Virus record (IMG/VR): IMGVR_UViG_3300031787_007892
Coordinates: 1-64,000 of that record
Reading direction: 5' to 3' (one strand)
From: a virus
DNA length: 64,000 nt
The notes under the pieces are model-generated. The model was not told the DNA's origin, ran no database searches, and saw nothing but the letters and a program-made list of their open reading frames with translations. Numbering within the stretch: the first letter of the stretch is position 1; every line of letters starts with the position of its first letter. Shown piece after piece: positions 23,922 through 31,674 of this stretch. A program made the position numbers and the translations under genes.

Positions 23922-24129
23922 ATAATTTAAAGTCTTGATTCACATGTGAACACTTATCACAACAATAAGTTGGAAATGGTACAATAGTATCCTCGTGTGA
24001 ACCAGTTAATAGTTTTGAAACTTTTTTGATATAAGTAACTTCTCGGAACATATCATGTCCACAAGCCTCACAAACAACCGATGGTTGTTCTCTGAGGTCA
24101 ATATTCATTTTTGGTGTATCCATATCCAT
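23908..24129 (-). CDS. Zinc-ribbon protein (73 aa)
   Basis: Two Cys pairs, CEACG near residue 20 and CCDKC near residue 56, form a probable zinc ribbon. The protein may contact nucleic acid or the neighbouring nuclease complex. It overlaps the gp47-like gene by 14 nt. A weak -7-like TATATTTT box lies 5 nt before the ATG. Confidence 0.7.
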   Translation of the reverse strand: MDMDTPKMNIDLREQPSVVCEACGHDMFREVTYIKKVSKLLTGSHEDTIVPFPTYCCDKCSHVNQDFKLFDND

Positions 24130-24166
24130 AAATGAAAATATAGTAAATTAAAATTAAAAAACCAAC

Positions 24167-24277
24167 TTAATCATTTGGTATTTTTACGTGAGGGTTGTTA
24201 CTAAACTTTTTTGAAAGTTTTTCCCAAAACTTTCTTTCTTGTCTGTACTTACCCTTTCTTGTTCTTTGTATTTTCAT
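24167..24277 (-). CDS. Small basic peptide (36 aa)
   Basis: An open frame starting MKIQRTRKGKYRQERKFWEK, with a high Lys/Arg content, begins inside the end of the nuclease gene (29-nt overlap) and ends 38 nt before the zinc-ribbon gene. It fills an otherwise empty gap and has the composition of the other small basic proteins here. At 36 residues it remains tentative. Confidence 0.45.
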   Translation of the reverse strand: MKIQRTRKGKYRQERKFWEKLSKKFSNNPHVKIPND

Positions 24278-25034
24278 AGTGTTCAATCATAAGTTTAAGT
24301 TCCGCCTGTAAGTCCTTACATTTGTATACCTTATAATTATCACTGTTTTCATTTATCCATATCAAATAGCTATCCCCTATCTTAAGATTGGTATTCTTTT
24401 CAATAATATGTTTATATAACCCTAATTGAAGTGAGTATGTATTCATTTCACATTCATCTAAATGTGATATTGGTTTTAGATATTTGTTACCATATGAATT
24501 ACTCATTTTAATTTCTTTGTTGGTCTTGTAATCCCATATTTCGAGCATTTGTGATTTCATATTGTAAAATAAACAGTCTACCATTCCTGCAATTTCATAA
24601 TCGTGGTCACAAACTACCAATTCCATTTTAACAGGAATCAAGTTTTTCTTTGCGTCTTGATAAAATTGGTGAAACATTGTTTCACATTTTTTATATCTTT
24701 CTTCAATAATATCATGTCCAAAAGTTTTAACAGCATCTGACGGGTCATACGGAAATGATTTGTTGTTCCACCAGTTTTCAGCCATGTTGTGAACTAATGT
24801 TCCTTTGACTGTTGAAATGTCTCTCTTTAAATCCCAATCACCTAATACACTCTCAACAGTTAATCCTCTTTTTGCGGCATAGGTTTCAGCTAACCTTTGG
24901 GTTTCAAATTCTTTTTTAAACTTCTTGATAAAAGTTGTTGCTGAAACATATTCTTTATTACCCACATAATATTTGTGTGGACCATCAAAATATTTTACAT
25001 CATTAAATTTTGCTAATTCTAAAATTGTATCCAT
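24249..25034 (-). CDS. PD-(D/E)xK nuclease, RecB/Cas4-like
   Basis: A 261-residue nuclease. GTLVHNMAEN near residue 89 is the alpha-helical motif, GMVDCLFY near 160 gives the first Asp, EIWDYKTNKE near 175 gives the D/E-x-K core, and NTYSLQLGLYKHII near 210 matches the QxxxY motif. Such enzymes cut single-stranded or double-stranded DNA ends and are usual in phage replication clusters. Its start overlaps the primase stop by 1 nt, so it is co-translated with the primase. Confidence 0.85.
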   Translation of the reverse strand: MDTILELAKFNDVKYFDGPHKYYVGNKEYVSATTFIKKFKKEFETQRLAETYAAKRGLTVESVLGDWDLKRDISTVKGTLVHNMAENWWNNKSFPYDPSDAVKTFGHDIIEERYKKCETMFHQFYQDAKKNLIPVKMELVVCDHDYEIAGMVDCLFYNMKSQMLEIWDYKTNKEIKMSNSYGNKYLKPISHLDECEMNTYSLQLGLYKHIIEKNTNLKIGDSYLIWINENSDNYKVYKCKDLQAELKLMIEHYENTKNKKG

Positions 25035-25957
25035 TATCTTTCTAATTCAATATAACTATCTTCAGGTATCACACCTCTCATGTCAGCAATATCACTTTCA
25101 ATCGGGAGTTTAACCACTTTTATTTTACCATATAACTTACCACCACTCAATCTAAAATATAATCTTTTAGCGTCTTCCCATGCGTCACCATCTAATACAA
25201 TAGTAATTTTACCTTTTGCCTTTTCATATAAGGTTTCAAATAATAAATCTGACATTTTCTTACCTAACAAAGGAATTGAGTTATCTAAGAACAATGCATC
25301 AAACGGACCTTCACAAAGGTATATGTCTTTATCCCAATCAATTAGATTTTCATTGAATATGATAATTTGTTTTTCAGCTTCAGGATTCTTGTATTTTGAC
25401 TTACTGTTTGGGTTCCATGAACGACCAACAAAATAATTTAACTCACCTTCCAAGTCAAATGATGGTACAATGATTCTGTAAGCGTATTCACCTTCCGTAC
25501 AATACCCAATTCGGTGTTTTAAGACCATCTCATCGGTTATACCCCTTCGTTTAATGTAGTTCCTCATTTCCCTAAAAGGAATGTGATATTGGTTACCTTC
25601 TGTACAAAGTTGATATTCTTTTGGTAGTCTAAGTTTTTCGTATCTCTTATCAATTGGTTTAAACTCATCAGGACGAATAAGGTCATACATTTCCTTATCT
25701 TTTTTCTTACCAAATCGGTCAATCAAATAACCTAAGTGTCCTTTGGTATTATGAGTTTCACCACACACCCAACATTTGAATACGTGTTGAGCGTAGTTGA
25801 TTTCAAGGTTTCCCTTTCCATCACCTTTGTCTAATGCTTTTAAATCATAGGAACAAATAGGACAGTCATAACTTATCTGTCCTTTAGACGGGTAGTGTAG
25901 TTTGTGTTTACCAAACACACCGTCAAGTAACTCAACTAATAGAGCATTATCTTCCAT
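25034..25957 (-). CDS. DNA primase, DnaG-type (zinc finger plus TOPRIM)
   Basis: A 307-residue primase. The N-terminal zinc finger has C32, C35, C62 and C65 (CPIC and CWVC). The TOPRIM domain has IYLCEGPFDAL near residue 205 (catalytic Glu) and ITIVLDGDAW near 250 (metal-binding Asp pair). It makes RNA primers for lagging-strand synthesis with a helicase not present in this window. It is shorter than bacterial DnaG, lacking the helicase-binding C-terminal domain, as in T4 gp61. A sigma-A-type promoter lies 4 nt before the ATG. Confidence 0.9.
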   Translation of the reverse strand: MEDNALLVELLDGVFGKHKLHYPSKGQISYDCPICSYDLKALDKGDGKGNLEINYAQHVFKCWVCGETHNTKGHLGYLIDRFGKKKDKEMYDLIRPDEFKPIDKRYEKLRLPKEYQLCTEGNQYHIPFREMRNYIKRRGITDEMVLKHRIGYCTEGEYAYRIIVPSFDLEGELNYFVGRSWNPNSKSKYKNPEAEKQIIIFNENLIDWDKDIYLCEGPFDALFLDNSIPLLGKKMSDLLFETLYEKAKGKITIVLDGDAWEDAKRLYFRLSGGKLYGKIKVVKLPIESDIADMRGVIPEDSYIELER

Positions 25958-25961
25958 ATTA

Positions 25962-25992
25962 GAAAGATAATAAAAAATTAGTAAGAATCAAA
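25962..25992 (-). promoter_or_regulatory. Bacteroidota sigma-A type promoter of the primase operon
   Basis: On the minus strand, TTTG at 25989-25992, a 19-nt spacer and TATCTTTC at 25962-25969 (one mismatch to TAnnTTTG) precede the ATG by 4 nt. Confidence 0.55.
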
Positions 25993-26598
25993 TTACCAAA
26001 ACTTATTCATTTTCATATACCCTCTGACACAGGTATATGCATCCGCTTGGTCGTAACACTCTTTTTTAAGAGTCATGTTCTTTGTATATAACCAAGTAAT
26101 CTGTGGTTCTTCTTTTGCCACCATATCCCAAATCACTTGTTTTTTGTCTACGTCTTTTGGATAACCACCAAACAAGACTTCACGATTTTTATCATTTTTA
26201 CCCATCAAATTTTGCCAAGCAAATTTTCTTGAGTTGTAAGTTGAAATATAGTTTGGCACGATTCCTAATGCATCATAGATTGCTTTTGTAATCATTGCAT
26301 TATATCTCATTAAGGTTCCAACAGTGTGAATGTTATTTGAACCCAATAATGGTTCCTCAATAACAACTTTGGTAATACCAAGATTTTTATAATCCTCAAT
26401 CTTTTTAATAAAAGAATTTACCTTTAAAATTAATTCTTCAATCTTTTCTTCGGGTTGTGGTTTAATCACAGGTGAGAAGTGAGTTAATTCTAATAACTTT
26501 TCTGATTGAATGTCAAACAATGCCCAACCAATTGTTTTGGTACTAATGTCCAAACCCAAAACTTTAGGTGAATTTTTTAAATCTTGTTTTTTTGCCAT
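25993..26598 (-). CDS. RuvC-like Holliday junction resolvase
   Basis: A 201-residue RNase H-fold nuclease. LGLDISTKTIGWA supplies D17, VVIEEPLLGSN supplies the acidic pair at 81-82, and ECYDQADAYTC near 185 supplies the C-terminal Asp. These fit a RuvC-type enzyme that cuts branched DNA during recombination or before packaging. Its stop lies just before the primase promoter. No strong promoter is seen upstream, only an AT-rich gap of 46 nt. Confidence 0.85.
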   Translation of the reverse strand: MAKKQDLKNSPKVLGLDISTKTIGWALFDIQSEKLLELTHFSPVIKPQPEEKIEELILKVNSFIKKIEDYKNLGITKVVIEEPLLGSNNIHTVGTLMRYNAMITKAIYDALGIVPNYISTYNSRKFAWQNLMGKNDKNREVLFGGYPKDVDKKQVIWDMVAKEEPQITWLYTKNMTLKKECYDQADAYTCVRGYMKMNKFW

Positions 26599-26644
26599 AT
26601 ATTATCAGTAATTTACCGATACTTTTCTTTAAGTAAAGAAAATA

Positions 26645-27169
26645 TTAAACTGTGATTGTGAAGTAGTTGTCAAACTCATCCATATTTTCAATAATATTCA
26701 AGTGTAAAGTGTTTCTACGGGGGTTATCAATGTTTAACTTATTTGTGTTACTCTTCATTAATGTTTTAATTATAATTTCAATTTCACCTCTGTTTTTATT
26801 AAAGTTTAACACCTTACAGCTAATTTGTAATCCTGAATCTGTTTTTACAATAAAAAATTCTTGTGAATTTTCTTTTCTAGTTTGACCTGAGCTAAAATCT
26901 TTTTTTAATAAGGTTCCGTCGATTACTGGACCTTGTATTGCCCTTTTTTGTACAATAAACGCTTTGTTTGTAATCTTTGGGATTGCGTCTTTAATTGCCG
27001 ACTTGATTTCATCAATTGTTATATCTGAATCATTTTCTTTTCTTGTCATTCTTTCTTGAGCATGAGTACTTAATATAAACCTTATTTTATAATCATTTAA
27101 GGTAACATCAACAATTGGATTATCAATTTGTTCTTCAACCAATATGTTAAGAATCCCAAGTAGTTTCAT
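26645..27169 (-). CDS. Putative packaged protein with toxin-like fold
   Basis: A 174-residue protein. Residues 1-14 (MKLLGILNILVEEQ) form a hydrophobic helix ending in V-x-E, like T4 internal-protein targeting peptides. The rest starts with a strand and FILSTHAQERMTRKEN, then a helix IDEIKSAIKDAIP, then strands FFIVKTDSGLQIS and EIEIIIKTLM. This resembles the small RelE/BrnT/DUF4258 type of fold (weak similarity by eye). A TATTTATA motif lies 4 nt before the ATG. I infer a late protein carried in the head, with unknown target. Confidence 0.65.
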   Translation of the reverse strand: MKLLGILNILVEEQIDNPIVDVTLNDYKIRFILSTHAQERMTRKENDSDITIDEIKSAIKDAIPKITNKAFIVQKRAIQGPVIDGTLLKKDFSSGQTRKENSQEFFIVKTDSGLQISCKVLNFNKNRGEIEIIIKTLMKSNTNKLNIDNPRRNTLHLNIIENMDEFDNYFTITV

Positions 27170-27173
27170 TAGT

Positions 27174-27181
27174 TATAAATA
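27174..27181 (-). promoter_or_regulatory. TATTTATA motif, putative late promoter
   Basis: TATTTATA in sense orientation, 4 nt before the ATG of the 26645-27169 gene, preceded by AG. It lies directly downstream of a terminator, so a new start of transcription is needed here. Confidence 0.45.
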
Positions 27182-27190
27182 CTCATAAAT

Positions 27191-27218
27191 TAAAAAGAGG
27201 ACCTTTTGGGTCCTCTTT
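27191..27218 (-). terminator. Rho-independent terminator, possibly bidirectional
   Basis: AAAGAGGACC and GGTCCTCTTT form a perfect 10-bp stem around a 5-nt loop. On the minus strand it is followed by TTAATTT; on the plus strand by TTAG. It ends the G+C-rich transcript and anything reading through from the tail operon. Confidence 0.88.
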
Positions 27219-27376
27219 TAGAAGTCGTGAGACTTGGCTCCACCTCTTGTCCACAATGTTCTAGTTAGCGGTGGACTTGCTCAGAAGGTTTTGTTTCGGG
27301 TTCATTGGGAGGGTTACCTTCAACCTTTCCAATCAGGTTCTTTTGATTTAAGTCTTCAGAACCTTCAGACTTCACT
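27194..27376 (-). ncRNA. Candidate structured small RNA (or 36-residue GTG peptide)
   Basis: About 180 nt between a consensus promoter and a terminator, with roughly 45% G+C against an AT-rich surround. Potential minus-strand pairings include AAGTCT/AGACTT and an interlocking AGGTTCT/AGAACCT (pseudoknot-like), GTCCAC/GTGGAC, GAAGTC near the 5' end with GACTTC near the 3' end, and a hairpin AAGTC-TCAC-GACTT. A GTG-started frame of 36 codons (27375 to 27265) also begins at the predicted transcription start. It is hydrophilic and ends PSEQVHR. I favour RNA because of the pairings and composition, but a leaderless peptide or dual-function RNA is possible. No tRNA T-loop or tmRNA tag was found. 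Confidence 0.55.
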
Positions 27377-27379
27377 ATA

Positions 27380-27410
27380 CAAAGATAGTGAATATTTTGA
27401 TAAATACAAA
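27380..27410 (-). promoter_or_regulatory. Consensus Bacteroidota promoter with overlapping inverted repeat
   Basis: On the minus strand, TTTG at 27407-27410, a 19-nt spacer and TATCTTTG at 27380-27387. An 8-bp inverted repeat TTCACTAT-n6-ATAGTGAA (27371-27392) is centred on the -7 box and could be an operator or a 5' hairpin. Confidence 0.75.
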
Positions 27411-27418
27411 CTTTTTTT

Positions 27419-29623
27419 TTAAAAATCGTATTTTACGGTAATCTGTTGTACCCCTTGTCTTTTTTCGGGATTCTGTAATTTTGACATCATTAATAAATCT
27501 TGGTCAGAGTTATATAATCCTACTTCAGTGAAATACACATCTTTACCTAACGACCATTTTGGATTTGATGAACGAATATATTGTGAATCAGCAAGGTTAA
27601 CCAAATATCTCATTTCATATATTGTTGCTTGTACATCAGAATGAACTGTTCCATAAAAGAAATATTCATCACCAAACGTCATACCAGTATTATAGTTAAT
27701 CAATGGTAATTCAATGTAATTTTCTAATCTATAAAAACTCGCGTTATCGTATTCGTCTTTTGTTATTTGAAATGTTGTTCCGCTTATTTCGAGTGGTCCA
27801 ATATTGATAGAGCCAGTGTTTGCTGTAATTGCAGATGTAACATCAATTTCTCTCCACTGCATCGAATCAGGTCTTTCACCCGTTGGTACAATTTGACAAA
27901 TTAACTTAACATTAGTACATGTAAATCCTGAAGGTTGTAAACCCATGTCCTCAATTAAGAATGGGAATTCATTACCAAATCTCACAATTACATCATCTGT
28001 TTGACCACTTACGGTTGAACCTGCAATTTTTGAGTAATAGTTACAATGTAAACCATTTGTAGAACCAGTGTTTTCAAATCGGTATGTTACAAACATTGTT
28101 TCAGTATCACCTGTTAATATACCACTTGTTGCCGCGATGTTTTGGTTAAACGTGTTTGGAACCACCAATCCTAATCTTGGTGCGGGTAATGTATAGTTTC
28201 TATTTGATTTATACGACATGGCGGCTGATAATTCTTCATCATCAATTGCTATCATTTTCAAATCAGGAAATACTTTACCAACTCTGTTTGGATATCCATC
28301 AGCATTTGCGTGAGTATCCCATAAGTGATAATAACGTAAACCCGGATAATTCATATTATCATTTTCTTCTGATAACATATAATGTGGTTGAAATAAATTT
28401 AAACCATCAAAACCATCAGGGTCAACGTAGAATGATTCACCCATAACACCTGTATTTGATTTATGCCACATCAAAGTTGGTAAGTCAAGTTTAAAGTTTC
28501 TTCCTTGTCCTGTGGCACCTGAATTTGCCAAGTCAAATGCTTCTGTTGCAAATTTCTCACCATAAAAATTATCAATACCCTGATTGGTATAATGTATCAA
28601 ACCAATAACTTTTTGTTCCTCTGGTTCAACATATATTTTTTCATCAAATGAATTGTAATAAAATGTGTCAGTTGTTCCTGAAACATAATTTATGTCTTCG
28701 AAAATTTGACCACCTTTGGTTTGATATCCCAAGAATTCTTTTGTCGACGAATAACCCGTTGAACCAAATTCACTGAAATCTTTGTAAAAAGTATATGATA
28801 AACCTGCTGGTGATTCGGTCCATGGCTGATTCATATTCCAAACTAAGACATCTTGTTGTTGAATTTCACAATTCAACTCAAACGAAAACACACCACCATC
28901 ATAGTATGGTGTTGGTGTATAACTATCATAATATGGTGTCATACCTGATGGGTAGAAAAACGCTCTTCCTGTTCCTGTAAATGAACTAAAGTCAGGTAAT
29001 ATTCTATCAACAGTTATTGTACTTCCAACGACATCTTCAACTCTGTAAGTTAAAATAGGATATGGATAAGTTAAATCATTACCGCAGTTATTATCATTAT
29101 TTAAATATAAAACAACAAACTGACCAACTTCAGGTGTTCCTGTCACAGTAGCATCACAGTTGTTGACAGTGACATCAAATGTATTCCCACTTGTTAATGC
29201 CGATAAATTAAATTTATAATTTGCAGTCACGGTAAGTGCTGAACTTGTAAAAGCACTAAACGCTCCTGTTGAACCTGTAAAAAATCCTCTTGGCTGAGCT
29301 GTGTTAAAAATTGGAACTACTTGTGAATCTTGAAAAGGTATACCAAATGTATTAGTTTCACCGGTTGAACTAGACAAATAAATTGGATATTTAATACCCA
29401 TTTTATTACTTTGTGGTACACCTGTGTTATTCTGATAATTAAATTCAGGAACTAAAACTTGTAAAGTTGTTAAATTACCACCGCTGATACAATCATAACA
29501 AACCTCACTATCTCCTAACTGAAAATAAGCAACATTAAAGTTACCTTGAGAAATTTTTCTTCTTCCAACATCAGTTAGTTGGGTGTTTATTAGAGCTGTT
29601 GTATCTTTTATTATGAATGCCAT
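27419..29623 (-). CDS. Large tail/baseplate-type structural protein
   Basis: A 734-residue beta-rich protein. The N-terminus (ALINTQLTDVGRRKISQGN followed by VAYFQLGDSEV) looks like a module used to attach proteins to a phage tail or baseplate; I recognise the style but cannot name a T4 counterpart. The remainder is rich in Thr, Ser, Gly and aromatic residues, as in surface-exposed virion proteins. The C-terminus again has a conserved-looking part (KDVYFTEVGLYNSDQDLLMM). TATTTATA lies 4 nt before the ATG. Confidence 0.75.
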   Translation of the reverse strand: MAFIIKDTTALINTQLTDVGRRKISQGNFNVAYFQLGDSEVCYDCISGGNLTTLQVLVPEFNYQNNTGVPQSNKMGIKYPIYLSSSTGETNTFGIPFQDSQVVPIFNTAQPRGFFTGSTGAFSAFTSSALTVTANYKFNLSALTSGNTFDVTVNNCDATVTGTPEVGQFVVLYLNNDNNCGNDLTYPYPILTYRVEDVVGSTITVDRILPDFSSFTGTGRAFFYPSGMTPYYDSYTPTPYYDGGVFSFELNCEIQQQDVLVWNMNQPWTESPAGLSYTFYKDFSEFGSTGYSSTKEFLGYQTKGGQIFEDINYVSGTTDTFYYNSFDEKIYVEPEEQKVIGLIHYTNQGIDNFYGEKFATEAFDLANSGATGQGRNFKLDLPTLMWHKSNTGVMGESFYVDPDGFDGLNLFQPHYMLSEENDNMNYPGLRYYHLWDTHANADGYPNRVGKVFPDLKMIAIDDEELSAAMSYKSNRNYTLPAPRLGLVVPNTFNQNIAATSGILTGDTETMFVTYRFENTGSTNGLHCNYYSKIAGSTVSGQTDDVIVRFGNEFPFLIEDMGLQPSGFTCTNVKLICQIVPTGERPDSMQWREIDVTSAITANTGSINIGPLEISGTTFQITKDEYDNASFYRLENYIELPLINYNTGMTFGDEYFFYGTVHSDVQATIYEMRYLVNLADSQYIRSSNPKWSLGKDVYFTEVGLYNSDQDLLMMSKLQNPEKRQGVQQITVKYDF

Positions 29624-29627
29624 CTTA

Positions 29628-29635
29628 TATAAATA
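29628..29635 (-). promoter_or_regulatory. TATTTATA motif, putative late promoter
   Basis: TATTTATA in sense orientation, 4 nt before the ATG of the large tail protein. Confidence 0.45.
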
Positions 29636-29647
29636 TAGTTAGTTGAT

Positions 29648-31447
29648 TTATTGACTTGGACCGTAGTATTGTTCATACAATGTGTTTATTAATTGGTTTG
29701 TTTGTGGTGTTAAAACTTTTAATAATGTACAATTATTAGTGATTGACGGACCATTGAATCCAACAGTAACATTTTGATTTGCATCGACTATTGCTGATGA
29801 ACAAGGTAATGTTCCTGTGGTTATTACTAAAGTACTCAAACCACCTGGCGGAAGAGTTGATACTCCGCGAGCACATATATTAACTTTTTGACCTGGTTGT
29901 ACGTTATATCCATTTTCCGTTCCTCCTGTACAATTGACCCATGTGTAAAACTGAACAGTGTTTCCAATATTTTCAATTTCAAATGGTGAACAAGGTGTTG
30001 AGCTTCCACTGCTAATTTTTGTAACAGTAGAAATAACAGTACCTGATACCGTTAACCCTTTTTTCAGTGTAACTGTTGGGTATAAAACACTAAAAGTTTT
30101 TTGTGTTGTTGTATATGGATATCTAAAACTGTATGGACTTGGAACGATAATATTTGTTGAAGTCAAAGAGTTTGATGTTGGTGATACCGTTGATGTTCCT
30201 GAATATAATACAGGTGTATATGCCGTAGTGGCACTACCTGGTTCAGCCGTGGTATTATTAACAGATATAAATAATGGAACATCAATTGTAATACCATCAG
30301 GTAACGGAGGACTTACTTTTAATTCGTAATCCAAATTTTTAATTACTTGGTTTCCGTAATCTTCTTTCGATGTAGATGACTTTGTTTGTAATGACAAAGT
30401 ATATGTAACTTTCTTAGTTCCCGGTAGTATAGTAAATGAACCTTGAACTTCTGTATTTGAACTGTCCTTTACAAAAAATTGAGTATCACTTTGTGGACAC
30501 AGATTATTAAAAAGTGGTGAAGATTGGTAGGTACCGTTGAATAATTTATATTGATATCCACCTGTACCTCCTTTAGCCTTTATTATTACACTACCATTAC
30601 AAGAACCTTCACAAGATTCATTAGTCGTTGTTAAGTTAAAAGATAAAACTGGTGATGATGGACAAGAACCTGATACCGCAGTCCATGTATTCAATGTTCC
30701 TTCTTCAACCCATCCGCCCAAAGGATTAAAGGTGTTCGATGAATTTTTCAAAACACTTCCTGTTTTTCCTAATACGGTCCAATAACTAAATGTTGTTGCA
30801 GAAACATATGATATAGTAAAAGCAGAACTTGCTGACGATGTGCCAGTATAGGCCGGTCTTTCATTCACAAAATCATAGAATGTAAATGGATAAGCTGTGA
30901 ATGGTGTGCTATCCGTATATAAACAAAGGTCAGTTGGATAAAATGGTAGTGGTGGTGGCGGTGGGTCACATTCTTCACAAGTGTCAAATGGACCTGAACT
31001 TAAAGTGTCACCTGTAATTGTTTGACCACTAGATAAAGTTTGTCCTGAGTATGTCCAACATCCCTGAGCTGTTGTGAATTTATATATTAAACCTTCAACA
31101 AAGTTTGATGATGTTAAACCTGTTAAATACAAATAATCAGAATTATTACAACTTTGAAAATAATCCATGTAGAAAGTATCCGATTCAACTAAACATGTTG
31201 TGGTTGCACTATAATCACCATAGAAATCTACCACAGTTGCAACGTATTCACCAGGTATTAAATTTTTGATGTTTTGGTCTTTTAACCCATTACTCCATGT
31301 AATTGAATATGGTGTTGAACCTCCCGTAATTGTCAAATATATCCTACCGTCATTACTGTCAGGTGTTGAAGAATTAATTGAGTAACATTCTACACCCATA
31401 GGTAGAATTGTTATAACACCGCAATCATTATATAGTATAGTTGACAT
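29648..31447 (-). CDS. Tail-associated protein with SprB-like repeats
   Basis: A 599-residue protein without enzymatic motif. Residues about 15-90 (DSNDGRIYLTITGGSTPYSI then NIKNLIPGEYVATVVD) match the SprB repeat of Bacteroidota gliding adhesins. A second, weaker copy is near 270-340 (SCNGSVIIKAKGGTGGYQYK). A short proline run (DPPPPPLP) separates domains. The C-terminus has PSQ and Thr/Ser-rich strands. It is probably a fibre or adhesin on the virion. It overlaps the next small gene by 1 nt (the region reads as one operon). Confidence 0.75.
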   Translation of the reverse strand: MSTILYNDCGVITILPMGVECYSINSSTPDSNDGRIYLTITGGSTPYSITWSNGLKDQNIKNLIPGEYVATVVDFYGDYSATTTCLVESDTFYMDYFQSCNNSDYLYLTGLTSSNFVEGLIYKFTTAQGCWTYSGQTLSSGQTITGDTLSSGPFDTCEECDPPPPPLPFYPTDLCLYTDSTPFTAYPFTFYDFVNERPAYTGTSSASSAFTISYVSATTFSYWTVLGKTGSVLKNSSNTFNPLGGWVEEGTLNTWTAVSGSCPSSPVLSFNLTTTNESCEGSCNGSVIIKAKGGTGGYQYKLFNGTYQSSPLFNNLCPQSDTQFFVKDSSNTEVQGSFTILPGTKKVTYTLSLQTKSSTSKEDYGNQVIKNLDYELKVSPPLPDGITIDVPLFISVNNTTAEPGSATTAYTPVLYSGTSTVSPTSNSLTSTNIIVPSPYSFRYPYTTTQKTFSVLYPTVTLKKGLTVSGTVISTVTKISSGSSTPCSPFEIENIGNTVQFYTWVNCTGGTENGYNVQPGQKVNICARGVSTLPPGGLSTLVITTGTLPCSSAIVDANQNVTVGFNGPSITNNCTLLKVLTPQTNQLINTLYEQYYGPSQ

Positions 31448-31662
31448 CAGAAGTTTTTAATTATTTCACAATTATTGGCATCGACAATTTTAACACTAAA
31501 ATCAACCATTGTATCATAAGGTGCTGGTATACTGACACTAAATGGTAAATCAGCATCATTAATCGTTGCCAAATACACACAGGTTATTAGTGATGTATCA
31601 CAGATATAAACATTATATCCTTGTGTTGCTGTAATTGAGTTTATTGTAATCTGTCTTCCCAT
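31447..31662 (-). CDS. Small beta-rich protein (71 aa)
   Basis: A short beta-rich protein (GYNVYICDTSLITCVYLATI, then FSVSIPAPYDTMVDFSVKIVD) that looks like a single Ig-like or SprB-related domain. Located between two large tail proteins and overlapping the downstream one by 1 nt, it is probably a minor tail component or a fibre connector. Confidence 0.7.
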   Translation of the reverse strand: MGRQITINSITATQGYNVYICDTSLITCVYLATINDADLPFSVSIPAPYDTMVDFSVKIVDANNCEIIKNF

Positions 31663-31674
31663 TTTAATTAAGTA

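Noticed and set aside
26614-26646. Terminator hairpin downstream of the 26645 gene
   Set aside because: TTTTCTTT/AAAGAAAA can pair, but the stem is almost all A-T with no G+C core and is not convincing as a terminator.
27174-27183. T4-type late promoter TATAAATACT on the plus strand
   Set aside because: The orientation would transcribe antisense into a terminator. The sense-strand TATTTATA with constant distance to the ATG explains the site better.
27194-27379. tmRNA or tRNA in the G+C-rich island
   Set aside because: There is no TTCGAnTC T-loop, no acceptor-type closing stem with CCA, and no resume codon/tag frame ending in small residues such as ALAA.
27234-27422. Plus-strand frame of 62 codons across the G+C-rich island
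   Set aside because: It runs antisense to a unit with a consensus promoter and terminator on the minus strand and ends in the T-rich tract; no promoter or start context is seen for the plus frame.
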